Part shown: in pieces, positions 23,068-36,800 of the stretch
Layout: each line of letters starts with the position of its first letter
Position numbering within the stretch: position 1 is the stretch's first letter
Origin: Synanceia verrucosa
Lineage: Eukaryota; Chordata; Actinopteri; Perciformes; Synanceiidae
Assembly: GCA_029721515.1 (NCBI GenBank)
Contig: CM056559.1
Coordinates: 20,253,479-20,317,478, forward strand
Reading direction: 5' to 3'
Length of the DNA stretch: 64,000 bases
Program-made: the position numbers and the translations under genes
The notes under the pieces: model-generated
The model's database searches: none
Seen by the model: only the letters and a program-made list of their open reading frames with translations
What the model was told of the DNA's origin: nothing

Positions 23068-23784
23068 ACCCATTTTCCAAAGCAACTGATACATTGAACA
23101 AAACATCAATCAATGAACCAAGACTGTTCCTTTATCTCCACTTAGTACTCGCCATCATGACTTCATTGCCAAAGGACAGACTACTGCAGCAGCTTTATTT
23201 TGTAATCTTTATGGCACATCATCCAAAGCACAGAGTTGTTGTGATTTTGTTTTTACGTTTTTGAAGATTTTATGCCTATGTATGTCCCTATGTAAAGTAG
23301 CAAAAGTAGTCTGTGTAGGTTCTCAGTCATGCAGGTTGAGGTAAATCAAAAAAGCAAGTCCAGTTTATTCTTTTTTTGCTCTTTTTGATTGATAAAACTA
23401 TGGATGTCACCCAGGGCCAGCAGGAAATGAAAAGTGACATGCCTCTTTTTTCTTCCTCTCCTCTTTTTCCTGCATGAAGAAACAGTAAGCTCTATGTTTG
23501 TTCTTCTCATCTGCCTCAATATGAGTCTCCATTCTCAGTTTTCTCATAATGTTGCCTCTTTTATCCTTTTCTTTGTATCATTCTCTCTGCATCTTCAGCC
23601 CTTGTACTTGGACTCAACTTCTCCTCTTGTCCTTGTCTTGTCCTTTCATGTCTTTCTTTTTTTCACATCAACCCCTTGTCTCTCCCCCTCTAATCCCTCC
23701 CTCACGCTCGCTTTCTGTTCATTTCCTTGCTAAATGTTCTCTCCTCTGCTTTCATCCTCTCTTTCGTCTCTTGACCTGCTGCAG
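23068..23784. other. possible intron with long pyrimidine-rich tract
   Basis: From about 23440 to 23784 the plus strand is pyrimidine-rich, ending in tttcgtctcttgacctgctgcag. This gives the downstream candidate exon an unusually long polypyrimidine context. The open frames at 23434-23983 partly reflect this base bias. Confidence 0.45.
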
Positions 23785-23903
23785 TTTGAGTCGGCGAGCG
23801 GAGAACAGAGAAATGAGGGGCACGGTTCAGTTTCCGAACTTTCCCAACCTCTTCTCTCCAAAGAGCCAGACGATAAGAGTAGTATTACAGAGGAGGATGA
23901 TGG
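23785..23903 (+). CDS. candidate internal exon 2 of an unrecognised gene
   Basis: A strong acceptor (cgtctcttgacctgctgcag) and a donor ATGG/gtaatt enclose 119 bases. Frame 0 is open throughout: 39 codons beginning FESASGEQRNEG, continuing SVSELSQPLLSKEPDD and ending ITEEDDG across the junction. The composition is hydrophilic and acidic, like a disordered linker. Five CpGs occur. A second frame is also open, which lowers certainty. The exon starts in phase 0, matching 19768, and ends in phase 2, matching the start at 43172. The protein family is not recognised. Confidence 0.5.
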
Positions 23904-26900
23904 GTAATTACACTGACTTGGTGATATGCTTCGCTAATCTGGTCTCTAACTCCCTCTTCATTTCTCATTCTGTCTGTCTCTAATTCTCCGACTTCAGTCT
24001 CATAGTTTCTCATTATCTGCATCGCCTCTCTCTTTATTTTCATATCTCCCTCTTAGTGCTGCAGGATGTGATATGATGTGCAGTGGCTGAAAAACACTGA
24101 CTGTGCTTTTAATTCATTCTGTTGGACTGCAGGCACTGTAGATTCCTACTATGGTTCACTATTTGACAAAATGATAAAACTAAGTAATTTTTATTTTATT
24201 AAGATAGCCCATAAAATAAAACAAGAGATTAAACAGCTCATCAGTGTGGGGGGCACAGAAGGACAGGACATGAAATATATGATCATGATGATAATTGAAA
24301 CAAAGATAATAGAGCAGATGGGTGAAACAAAAGTTCATTCATAATGTACTGTATGTAGGGAAGTGTTGTTCCTGTGACATACATGGTCCTATTATGTTTC
24401 GATTATAGTTAAATTGTATGAAATTTAAATTTAAAATAATGTAATTTAGTAAATTCAAATATGCTGCTCCCACTCTCTCTCTTTCTTTAATTTCTACCAT
24501 CACAGACTGATTCTGATGCAAATTGCTGCACAGTCAGACTTTACTGGTCTTTGGCCCCACCCAGCTCTGTTTCCAGTGTCACTGCCTCTGCATCCATCAA
24601 GCACAGGCGCCTGTATTATAATGACTGGGGAAGGCTGGATAGTGAAATGACATGTTTCTATGTGAATGAAGGCTCACATAGTTTCTAAATGACACAGGAG
24701 ACAGTACAGATCATGTATTTCTATCTTTCTGGGGACTAATGTGAGTTTGTTGAAACTTCCGTACACTGGCTGGTCCTTATTTTCCAGATGTTTTTCTTTG
24801 AGAACTTCTTTGAGGAAAGTTTTAGTCATCAATTTAGCAGGATGGTTGTGTGACATGCATTTTTTTTCATTCACCACAACAGACTTTAGCGTTGTGCTTT
24901 TCTGTATATCATAGGATATGTTGAATGATAATGTTTCTGAATCAAAAATAATTTGTTTCATATCAGCCTTGTATCCTGCTTGCAGAAACACACTATGTCA
25001 TGTGGTTAAAGTGACTGGTTAGGTTTAGGCAACAAATCTTGGTTAAGTTTAAAAGAAACATCATTGCTTGTTAAAATATATAGAATTATAACAACATAAC
25101 AGATAAAACTTCATGTTAGAGATGCAACATAGTAAGTGTTAAAGGCAAAATAACATTACATAATGGACGGAAAATTTACTTTTGGTTTCACAAGGGACAC
25201 AAACTGCTGTCTCCTTGGTGAAAATCATGTGTATGTTTGTTTCTTACTCTTTGTACTTGTTATAATATCACATGCCTTCAATAACAATCTCACAATATTC
25301 TACATTTGCACAAAAAAAATCCAAAAACAAATATTTCTGTGGTTTATAGAAATGCCCACAGGTGCCCACTGGTGGATGTTGGAGGCTTTTTTAATGCTAG
25401 GAGATGATTTGTGTGTGTGTCTGTGTATTTGTAAGTATTTTTACTTTTGTGTGTGTGTGTCACTTTATGTATATAAGTTTGTAAAGCATGTGTCTGCATT
25501 TCTGGGTATGAATGTGTGTGAGTGTGTGTGTTTGAGAGGAACTGCAGCAGTTAAAATGCTGACTGCAGTAAATTGTGGGCTCTCTCCGCAGACTAAAAAA
25601 AACCCCTCAGTTTCACTCTGGTCATTGCAGCTACAGCAGCTGGTACACTCAACCGAAATAGCTTGAGTCGCTATCCCAGCTCTCTGTGTTTTCATCCTTC
25701 ATCAGGACTGAGTGAGGGAACGCTCTCAGCAGCAGTTGCTCACAATCACACCTCAGAGCTGCGACCACAGGCACACCTCTGCTGCTGCTGCGCCGACAGG
25801 ACTCAAATAAAAGCTGCCTTTACTTTTAGGATGTTACTGGTTGAAACACATAATGACTCTGTTACAGTCTGATCCATGTGCAATCTTCTAATTCTATGAT
25901 TTATATTTGGAAGTAGCTTAAAAACATATACACTGCAATTTATGTTTGCATTGCTGCCAACATATATGTGCCAATAGTAACCCATGTGTGATATAAACAC
26001 CACCAACCAATGATGTTGAATGAACCAGCCTCAGTCCTTTCTTCCCCACAATTGAGACATTTCATCATGACACAGTGTATAACACCAGACTTTTTGGAAA
26101 TTTTAATTAATCATATTTGTGTTATCCAAACCTGTGAGTAAACTGTGCAGAGAGAGTGAAAGGTGAAACAGAGTCCAGTCCAGTTTACAAAGAAAACAAG
26201 TGATGTCTAAAAAACAAAAAGAGCCACACCAGGTGGTCAGAGAGGAGGTGGATGGTCCAACAAACAAGACTTTAATCCTGGAGGCCACTGTTCATGTCTT
26301 GTGTTCACATGTTCAGTGTCTTTTTGTAGTAATTTTACCCAAATGAGTACTTCTTTCCCAAACCTATGGCGGTTTTCTGGTTGTGATGTGACATATGTAT
26401 AACACAAACTATGAGCAGCTGAAATAATGTAAATAATAATAAGTAAATAATGAGACAGTCCATCTCAAACAAAGAACAAACCTTAACCCAGGAGATGCCT
26501 GCCCCTCTGAAACCGAGACAGTTTTGACTTGTTTTAGTTTTTGTTGTGTAACTTTCATACTTTACTAACAGCAGCTAAGTAACAAACACACACTACATAA
26601 AAAAACATGATTGTTTTAACCCAATCCACAATCTGTCCTTGAACCTAACTTTTGTTGTGTAAGTAGACCTAGATAAGAGCACCATGTTTACATGTAAGAA
26701 TATTACATATGAAACTTATGCAGGAAGTCTCCTCCTATGTCCACGCTTTCATTCTCTACTTCATCAGGTGACTGTGCATCCAATTCAGCTATATCCCATC
26801 AGATCTGCAAATTTTTTCACTCCACCAACACCAGTGTGCAAACCCTAAGAGCCTTATTTGGCTACTGCAGCTCTCACGATGAGGTCTAATTGCCAAAGAC

Positions 26901-29900
26901 TCTGTACCTTTCATATCCTGTGCAATATGTGATAAATTATTAAGTCTGTCCTGATTGAAGTGTTGTTTAAGTGTCATGTGACATTTCTATTGAACACTAC
27001 ATTCTGGTAATAGCACTCCATTGTGAGTTGCAATGCAAGAATCTGGAAAAGAAACAAACTTGTGTCTTGTTAGAGCCGTAAGAAAGTAAAGATTGTTCCA
27101 AGCTTTGACTTTTAATGTTTTTACTGGTTCTTAATGCACAGGAGAGTAATGCTTGCAGCACAGACAAAGGCTGGATTCAAGATCACTGCAAAAATATGGA
27201 CTTCACTGTACAAAAGCAGAGTATTAACAAAAAAAGGAACTAACTAGTTTCCTGCTCACAGCAGAAGGAGGCATATTCACACCTTTTACAGTTGATCAGT
27301 TTTGATCCCTCATTAGAGTTTGAAACACAGTTGGAAGAGTCTTAGTCTGTGGTGAAAAAAATTACAAAAAAGCAGCTCTTAATTTTGCTCGCTTTCCAAT
27401 TACAGTGATCTGTTTTATCAGATAGGACAGAAAATCAGGTTTATGATTTTAGCACTACTTCCTCTATCTGTGACTGACAAAAAGGCCAATACCTTGAAGA
27501 GATGGAAGAAGTGAAGTAAGTATGCTTTGAGTAGATGAGTGCTTCATTCATGAAGGCAGGGACTGAGTACTGTTTTGAGTCAAGGGAAACTGTCATCCCA
27601 CCACTGAAGGAGCACAGAAAAACAAGAAGGAAGATCAGTACATCCTGTTCTGAAGTCAGTCTTATACACAACTTAGACATGAGGACATCAAAAGACACCC
27701 TGCGTCCTCGACCAGAAATCACATTTTGCACATAACACAGCATGCTATAACTATAAGAGACAGCTGGAAATCATCAGCAGCACAATCAAAGCACAGAGTG
27801 TCCTCAGGGCTTTCATGCAAAGCCTCTGTGCAGTGGCTGAGGAACAAGTGGAATTAGGTGGAATAATTCCATGTTACAGTCGCATGGACCTTTTGGTTTT
27901 ATGTGGTCAGAAGACAACAGTCCTTCTTGTTTGATAATCAATTGTTGTTATTCCATGTAACAAAGGTATATACATATTTTACTTGAGAATCATAGTGAGT
28001 AAAATACTCCAGAAGTCATGTGAGATTGTATAAAAGGCTGTTTTCATTTACTGTTTGTATTCATATATGCACAGAGCTGCTTCTGAGGAAGTTGGGAGGA
28101 GTAACCCTAACCCTATCCCCCATTGGAGGACCACCACATTTTTACCCACCACAGCAGCATAGACAAGTTACAGTAGTAAAACCACAATAAACAACAGAGA
28201 CAAGCAAAACATAATCGAGTAAGTAATAATAAAAGAATAAATATTTACATTATGTACTAAATAAAAAGGAAGAAAAATATGTATTTTAATTACAGATGAA
28301 ATATTAGACACAATCATTAGATGAATATAATGTATTTTTGCTATATGTTACGTGGATGTGACCTGTAGAAATAATGCAAAATTTCTGTGCAAAAGGATAG
28401 TGAATGTATGTAACAAAGTTACATTCAAGTTAAGTTCAACCCAAGTCACAATCAACCAACCAAATCACATTTGTTGCTAAAGAGGTTACTCATGTTGCTG
28501 GACATTTAGAACACATAAAATGAAAAATCTTTTTTCGCAAGATATCTAACTAATCATTGCAATTCATGATACTGTATGTTTTTTCATATGTGGACCTGCA
28601 AATAACTATTAATATGAATAAAAATTACAAATTTGAGATGTGGAATAGCAGTATAAAACAATATAAAAGGAAGTACTGATTTACAAGTATCTTAATGTTC
28701 TTCAGTACTGCTGAGTTCTTTTGCTCTTTGAACTTTCTTACCGCTGCTGAGTGATGGATTTTAATAGAGTGTAATGGTACAGAAAAGAACCGAACAGAAA
28801 GCATTGTACTGGCCCCTCATGTAGCCTGAAGTACTGCTGTTTAATTTCTAGCTGTGAGAGACGCTGCAGTGATCTCAGTGAACGCTCTGTTCCTACAGTG
28901 CATCTATATTCACCAACAAAACAAACTGTGAGGTTTAACCTGAGAGCTTCTAAAGTTTCTGAACATTTTTTACAGAAGTCTGAGCAGCCATTACCTGAAC
29001 CTCATTCACAGGAGCGTCGCACAACATTCTGGACTGTTCTGTTCTGGTCTGTCATTATAGGATCCTCCCCACAAACATGGATATTCATACTGCTATCATG
29101 TATCATCTCCACATCTTTATTAAACCACCAACGGCTTGATTATATGTGATTTTTGGAATTTCCTACATATTTTCCCAAAATGCTATTACTCCAATAAGCT
29201 CCATTGTTTCAAAACAAAATAATTTCTAACCTGTTAAATATATTAGAAACAACTGCACTTCCATTGTATAATATTGTATATAGTATAAAAGCCACAAAAC
29301 TTAACTGGTCACATTTTCCTAAAATAAAACCTCTTTGAAGCATTTTTTTATGCTTGTAGGAAGTAATTACATATCAAGATTACTTGTAACTTATTTAAAT
29401 AATCTTGGGTGGTTGCTCTTTGCAAACATGACATTGTATAACAGAACACACTGCAGTGATTCAGTAATAGTTGCAGCAGATACCCCCGAGAGAACATTCT
29501 GTTCTCACAGTTTAAATGTATTCCACATGAAATGAAGTGAGCAGTGAGTGAACGGAAACCCAACAGGGTGTCCTTAAATGCAAAAGAGCTTCCCAAAGAT
29601 AGTCTGGGACATCTCTCCCACCTGCGGGAGTCTTCACAACTCCACTCCAATGCTCATCATGTGGGAGGTAAACACCATCTTCAAATATGGAGGCAGCGTG
29701 TGAATGCCAGGCTCAAATATCGAAGCATGAGTCAGATCTCCAGCCAGACGGCGCCAGATGGTGTGACAAGATATGAGAGTTTGGAGGCTTATTGCTTGTA
29801 GCACAGTATTAGCCATGAAGATTTCCCCTTCCTGCATGTATTATAGTGACACTTACTAACTTTCCAAATGTCAAAACTTACTTTAAAATGGTTCAAAGAA

Positions 29901-30772
29901 AAACAGTTGTGGATAGTCATGATGATCCAGTCAGCTGAATATGATGGCATAAACACTGAATAGTTATTACATTTAGTGGGCTACAATTTGCACCGGCATC
30001 CATGGGTTTCCAGGAAGTCATGAGGGAGGCAAGTGTCTCATTCTCTAAGTTATTTTAGCTTCAATAACAACACTGATGTTGCTTTTCACATGTTGCTCAG
30101 TGTAAGTGACTGCCCATGGTGAGCAGGTCAAACCACCACAGGACTTTAAACCCACATATATTCACCAGTGTGAATATATGTTATTTCTTGTTTATTTTTT
30201 TGTATGCACTTTATTTTGATGTATGACATAACTTCCTGTCATGATGTCTGTTGTTTTCACGACCTGCTTCATTTCAAGAGGAACATTCGGGTGATGCTTT
30301 TTCTTTTCTACGGCTGCTGATAAAAATGTCCCAGTCGCTGTGATGGATGTAACGGAAATAATGTGAAATGGTGTGATTCGCCATAATGTAGCTGACGAAA
30401 TAGCCAGCTCAGCGAGAACATAGCACTTCTTCACTTCTTGTTCCCGGAAAAAAAAGAGATGAGAATCATAATCCAAGCAGAAATTAAATTACTCTTGAAA
30501 CTTAACAGGCAAAACATATTAATAACCATAATTTCGTCCAGACACATAAAAAAAATCCAAAACAGGCAGCGATAATGGGCGAACGCACAACTGATGATCA
30601 AGTGAGAAAAGCTCTCTGGGCAGGTGTGCATACTGAGTGGCTGATTAGGGCAATGAGAGACAGGTGGACGGACACTAGAGTGACAGGAAATGGGAAGATG
30701 CCAAATGAAACAAATATGGTTCTGTCTCATAATATTGGTTGAGCATATTTTGAATATGAGCTATCTTTTCTC
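23904..30772. other. long non-coding stretch, possible intron
   Basis: AT-rich, no recognised gene. GT-rich simple sequence occurs at 25410-25535 and accounts for the open frame 25163-25666. The minus frame 30192-30476 has no recognised domain. No clear transposon ends were found in this stretch, although old repeats could be missed by eye. Confidence 0.45.
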
Positions 30773-30879
30773 TATATATATACATATACGTACATACACA
30801 CACGTATATATACATATACGTGTGTGTATGTACGTATATGTATATATACGTGTGTGTATGTACGTATATGTATATATAC

Positions 30880-30925
<46 letters not shown>
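30773..30925. repeat. 153-bp alternating pyrimidine-purine tract with perfect 46-bp inverted repeat
   Basis: Every base from 30773 to 30925 alternates pyrimidine-purine. Arms at 30775-30820 and 30833-30878 are exact reverse complements (46 bp) around a 12-base spacer, tgtgtgtatgta. A 30-bp unit is tandemly repeated at 30817-30846 and 30847-30876. A (TA)n run of about 38 bp follows from 30881. Such DNA can form cruciform or Z-DNA. Open frames through it, rich in Y, I, V and T, are artefacts. Confidence 0.9.
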
Positions 30926-31317
30926 CAAAGTGTTTTTTCGGCAGCTGGCACAAGAGAGCCTGTGAGTAATATTGGGGGCTTGGGATTTGTAGTTGGAGCA
31001 TAAGAAGACGGTATACGCCACAAAGATCAAAACAGGAAGTGGAGACGATCGTGATCAGAGAGGAAAACAGACAAAACATGGTGATTTTGGTAAAAGTGGC
31101 CTTTACTTCAGATAAAACAAAAATGGAACAAGGTAAAAGCAGATGTTTATTTCCATGATGAAATAGAGTCTCTTCTTTCATTTGAACTATTCTGTATTTT
31201 AAGAGTCATAGTACAAAATACTGTATTCTGTGAGTCATGAAAGATGTCTCAAAATGGCCAAAAACTCTGGCACAAGGCACTTTCGTTTTATAAAAGAGCT
31301 GGCACTCAATGAGTTAA
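30926..31317 (-). mobile_element. piggyBac-like non-autonomous element fragment, copy 1
   Basis: The segment is the reverse complement of related sequence at about 62930-63369. They share tcaaatgaaagaagag, actatgactct, gtctccacttcctg, ctacaaatcccaagcc and ccaatattactcacaggct. The outer end reads ggcactcaatgagttaa (31301-31317), which pairs with ggcactcaaagagttaa at the end of copy 2. TTAA at the end suggests a piggyBac-type target. The inner end runs into the TA tract and is lost. The 168-codon minus frame covering this region is repeat-derived. Confidence 0.45.
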
Positions 31318-32443
31318 TAAGATAATTGTTTGTTGTGACATGAAATGTGACAATAAAGTCTGGATGTAAAGTGATTAGACGTAAAGTGATTGGAAGGCTT
31401 CAGCTGCCACAACATAATTAGTGATAAGACAGTGGCACAGATGCAAGAGAATACAACATTTCTTCTTTAGAAAAGTCTAAAGAGGATAATATAAAGGAAC
31501 CCTTCAGGGATTGGTGACAAAGCAATAAACCATCTATATAGACCCAGTCCTTCACACGGGTGCCCTCAATCAGCTTCACCTAGAACACAAAGACAGGTGA
31601 AATGCTTGATGGCTCTGGCTCATTTAGAGATGGAAAATGCAGGGGCATCACGGCACCAGCTATACTGTACTACGATGAACATGAACCTCTCACTTCAATG
31701 GTAGTGAAAAGACTCAGACAGCACTGGTGAAAAGCAGATTTGTGATTGAGGTGTATCTGCCCAGAGCAGATAAATACCCCCATGAAGGAGATGAAAGTGA
31801 TGAATCTGCAAAGACTGGGCAGTAAAGGGAAGCTGTAGCAGCTGCATAAGCCTACTAAAAGCAGAACTTAATTTAAAAAGAGACAGATGACTGACAAACA
31901 ACGTAGACAACGTTACTGTACTGTTGTGTCGATGCGACCAGCTGACAGCAACAGCTCATAGTGTGATTGAAAACCCCAAACAATGGTAGCAGGATTTTAT
32001 GAGTGACAATGAATGAGGAATAAACCAATCAAAGAACAGCCTTCCTGACTGTACTTACACCAGAGCTGCATGAGTAGCATCTGTCTACTGACAAACAATG
32101 AAGAATAAAGTGGACATGTGTCTCCCAGTGGACAGCCCACTGGGGAGCATCACCAGCTAAACATGTCTCGCAACAGATCACTGATGGAACCAACATCAGC
32201 CTCATTTTCCGGCAAAAAAAAGCAACACAGAAACTCATTACTGGTCAGGTGAACAATTTTCCTTCTAATTTTTTCTAACTCTTCTAAGTTTCTGTCACAG
32301 GGCTATATTGTTCAGCTGACTTCATGAATATGAATGTGGACCCATAAAGGAAACTTAGTTCAGTGGCAACATACTGTGTAGGTCTAATGTGATATGCACC
32401 AGCTATTGCTCAGTGATGCACATACAATCATTCATGCTGCAGC

Positions 32444-32476
32444 TCACACACACACACACGCACACACACACACACA
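32444..32476. repeat. (CA)n microsatellite
   Basis: CA dinucleotide array with one CG interruption. Confidence 0.9.
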
Positions 32477-32594
32477 GTGGCAGAATTAAACCTGAGAGCT
32501 GCATACATTCAGATCCCATAGAAATTAAATCACTGCTATGGGATAAAATCAAGTTATTATGTTTATGTTCCCAAGAGTTTACACATATAGATTA

Positions 32595-32623
32595 AACACA
32601 CACACACACACACACACACACAC
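32595..32623. repeat. (CA)n microsatellite
   Basis: Uninterrupted CA array about 120 bp from the preceding one. Confidence 0.9.
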
Positions 32624-33578
32624 TGGCAGTGGGCAGAGAGTTGGAAGGCCATGGGATGAAGCTTGGGGATATATGTTGTTAACGTGTGCAGTTTAGATTA
32701 ACATGTTCAGAAATGCTCAAAATTGAATTGTATTGCAGAGAGGTGGACTGAGGAATCAATGTGAGTGGTTGAAAACAAAACCATCTAAACTCAACCAAGA
32801 CCAAATCATATAGCAGAATACTGATGACAAAATATATGAGAGTGCACAAGTACGTAAAAGCAGAATAAGATTTCAGTCTGAGGGCTGAATCGTGAGCATA
32901 ACAGAAGATTGAGGCAGGGAGAGGAAACTCTCTATGCAGACTCACACTCATAACGGTCAGCTGCTCACGCTCACTTTTGGCAGTTTGAATCCCCGAGCAC
33001 AAACTAAGACAGGGAGCAGAGGGTCACCTGTTCAGTGTGTATTAACTTAAAATCAAAATGTGTTCACACTAACTGACTAATATCACATTCAATTTATTGA
33101 CAAATAATGTAGATTTTCATCTACGTGGACTAACATTGGAAAATGTGGTGAACCAGAGACAGGCTCATGAGATGATAAGGATCATTGATGCAGGTGGGGA
33201 GTGAAGGCTGGTCCTGATGGTCTGATCCAACAGACCAGAGGAGTTAATGCTGCTTCTCATAGAAAGGTGTCAGATACCACACCACACCTTCAGGGGTCAG
33301 AGGTCACCAAAACAAATAGGCAGGTGGTTATAATGCTATGCCTGATCAGTGTATCTTCCTTGTATAATTTGTATTATATAGTACAAGGAAAACAGCAGAA
33401 TTCCATAATGGATGATGATGGAGGATGTTGATCTGAAAAAGTGCATCCCAGGGAGGAGCAGAGAGAGAATTGGTATCACTGTGGATCACATTGTCTCTGC
33501 TGGCCTTCAGCGAGACAGAGAGGTGAGATGGTGAAGGACAAAGACAGAGACAGGCTTTGTTTATTTTATCAGTGGCGT

Positions 33579-33628
33579 ACACACACGCATGCACGCACAT
33601 GCACTCACACACACACACACACACACAG
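33579..33628. repeat. interrupted (CA)n microsatellite
   Basis: CA array with CGCATGCACGCACATG interruptions at its left end. Confidence 0.9.
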
Positions 33629-33762
33629 CACTGCTACATGAAACCAGATGACAAAGTTATAAACCACACAGCAGCAGCAGAGTGTGATGAATGGGGAGGT
33701 AACAACTGTGTTGTCATGGTTTCCTCAAGTAAAGACCTCCTATGCTTTAAAACCACCCCCAT

Positions 33763-33786
33763 ACACACACACACACGCACGCACGC

Positions 33787-33831
<45 letters not shown>
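33763..33831. repeat. long (CA)n microsatellite
   Basis: A CA array of about 69 bp with CG-containing interruptions. It causes spurious HTHTHT and CVCVCV frames on the two strands. Confidence 0.9.
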
Positions 33832-33833
<2 letters not shown>

Positions 33834-36800
33834 CAGGGTACCCTCTGTGCCTTCCACTCCAAAATCCTCTCACCACCCAGACAGATGGTGAAAATGGTAA
33901 TTATGGGAGTAATTTACCATCAAGTATGATGGTGTAATGTGGTATACAAGCACAGCAGAGACAGAAAGAGAGAAAGACTCTTTTATTCTGCCTCTTTAAT
34001 GACAGCAAAGTGAAACAGTTTGACCTGTGAACCAGTAAAGAAAGACCAGCAGCTGATCGGATGAAGCAACCAAACAGACAGTAAGTCAATTTGACCATCA
34101 GTTATCAGTCTGCTGACATCCAATTAGTCTGACTGAGTCTGTCCTGAGAGAATGAGCAGGCAACATAAAGATCGGGTTTTGTGAGGTGAAAGCCTGATCT
34201 CAACCTGATCTCATTTCCAACAAGTCAAATATCGACACTTGGTTGGTGCCCCTCAGTTTCTAATAGAAACCCACCCACAGAGGGTGATGAGATGATTTCA
34301 GCTAAATACAGTTCAAACCCATCCGTGTCATTATTAGAGAGTAACTGATGTAGAGACTGGGAACTGCTGAATAACATCCACTTTAGTTAGAGTGGATGGT
34401 CTGGTCAAATAAATTGGGTCTCTCACGCAGGAAACTGTTTGTTTCATGTATAAAACAGGTAAGTTACACACCTAGCATATGTATTTTAAGTAACTGAGTG
34501 GCCTAAACCTAATATTAGTCAACATAAAATGTTTTTACAAATGTAAATGTACATTGGATGTTTATTTTGAAAAGACACAATGCATGTTACAAGCAGCAGC
34601 TGATGCTAGAGGGGAACCTAGAGCATCATAGTTTGAGGCATATGTCTACTGACCTGCAACTAAACATGCATGCTAGCTGTAGCTATCCATCAGCATCTCA
34701 CCTTTTGTTTTGCAAGTAATAAATCTCAGCCCTGGCTCTCCTCGGAACAACAGTGCTTTGTCATTACGCACCCTTTACTGTGATGTGTTAATTCCCTGTT
34801 GTTCCTGGATGTTGTCTCTTTGTGTCATCTCTTTGCATCTTTTTATATTAACACCAGCAGAAGCATGGCACAGGTTTTGCAGTGGTGAAAAAAGCATCTC
34901 TGACTCTAATTTAATCATCAGTGAACCTGAAGTGTGTCGCCTGGCTTGGTCAGTCCTCCAGCTCACAGGAAGTGAGATCTTTCACCTGTCACTTGTGGTC
35001 CTTCCAGTCAAACTGCACGAGGCAGCTCCTCAACGGGAGTCTGAGCTGTTGACCTGGTCCATCTTTTAATTCCCGCTGGGGAACTCGACCAGACCTGTTC
35101 TATGGTAATAGTGTCATTTAATCAAACAGTTTGCTTCCTGACAGAGAGCCAGCTGGTGTGAAACAACACCTCTGGTCTGCTGCCTCAGAACATGAACAAT
35201 AACACAAAGGTACAGCAGCAGTGATAAGCAGGATGTCCTGCAGGTATGGACACTACTAAACCTGGGCAACTTGTTTCATTTATTTTAGCAGTTTGATTTC
35301 AGGTTTAAAGTTTCTTTAAATTGGCACTGGCAGTGATTATCTTTTCCAATATACTGTACTGTATATTATGACCAGTATTTTCCCATATGTGACATTATTT
35401 TACAATTTTGATTTAATGAATACAAATACAGTACATAAACCCAAAACCACGTTTGACATAGACAAAACATGAACAATTTAGACACCAAAGGGATTGTATT
35501 GTATAGACAATTACAAAAAAAAAATCATGTTTTCATGTCTACCATAATCATTATTATAACCATTATTGATTGCTTAATGTCTTAATACCAACCATGTTAA
35601 GATAACATGGCCAAAGCGGTACTATAAATTATTATTCTGCATAGTATTTTTCACACTACATCTTAATAAATAACAACAGTTGATAGTCATCGTTTTAAGA
35701 CATGGGATTGACTCATTATTGATGTTTTTTTTTATTTCAGGATGTATTCATTAATTTATTGTCTTCATTCTTTGCTATTTATGTTTCAGTCTACAGTATA
35801 TACTCTTTCAGTTTATGTTTGAAGTAAATCAGTTTTAATTAGCTGTTAAATCAGTCATATCTTTTAGTTAGCCCAGATCAGATGACCTTGGCAGGTGAGG
35901 TTCACCTGCTTTTTGTGGCTGGGCATGAGAAGGCATGTTGGGGCAACCATCAATGTCATAAAAGATGGTCAGAGCAAATGATGACGCCTAAACAGTGAAA
36001 AACCAAGTCAACGTTGACTTATTTGAACTTTGCTAATGCTGCATATGCACATTATGATGCAACAAACAAAGCAGTTTTGTTGACTATGTTTGCTTGTTTT
36101 ATTTAGAAAATCCTTTGTAGGCACTGTCAGAGCAAGCATTTGATGGTTTGCATTTGATGAAAAAAGTGCTTCCACCAACCTTCCTCACAAGTGATGCACA
36201 ATGTGGAGACCGAAAGCAGCTTGAATAATATAATATAATGCATTATATTCGTCATATTAAGAAAATCAGTGGAGAGTTTTAAGTGAATCACAGTTACATA
36301 CACACTCGGCCTCTCTGTCTGATTATTTCTGAAGGGAGGCCTATTTCATTTCTGACAGAACAATCACCCCACAACAGCTTTTTACAGTGGGTTTTACTGA
36401 TGACATAAACAAATGAATTATTCCTAATGATTGTGTCCCGCTGCCTCTGAACGCAGCATCAGTAATCAGTGAGGCTGCCACAGGTAGCATGAAGCAGGAA
36501 CATGAAACAATCCAAAAATAATTGGATTTCAGGGGAGAATTTTCATATTCTGATGATTTACTTTCTTCACAGCGGTACAGACTTAACCTTGATGCTAGTA
36601 GTGTCTGTTGCTGTACTCATCAGAGCTTCCTGGAGATGAGAGAATCAGCTGGAATCTCAAGTAAAAGACACACAGGGGTCACATGATGCAGCAGAGCTCA
36701 ATTGAAGCTTGTCCTTGATTCCAAATTATAAAAATACTCCAAACTGCAGGAATGAGCCACTTGATTTAAAGTGTAACACCATCAACTTTGTATTGTTGGA

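Noticed and set aside
25163..25666. 167-codon plus-strand open frame
   Set aside because: Much of it is GT-rich simple sequence giving Val/Cys/Tyr runs. No domain, good start context or conservation evidence is visible.
30675..31181. 168-codon minus-strand open frame
   Set aside because: It runs through the alternating TA/CG tract (repeated Tyr-Ile and Thr-His) and a dispersed repeat that also occurs at 63 kb.
33557..33937. 126-codon plus frame with His-Thr repeats
   Set aside because: Translation of (CA)n microsatellites.
34710..35069. 119-codon plus-strand open frame
   Set aside because: No recognised motif and no splice structure, in an AT-rich region where frames of this length are expected by chance in 64 kb.
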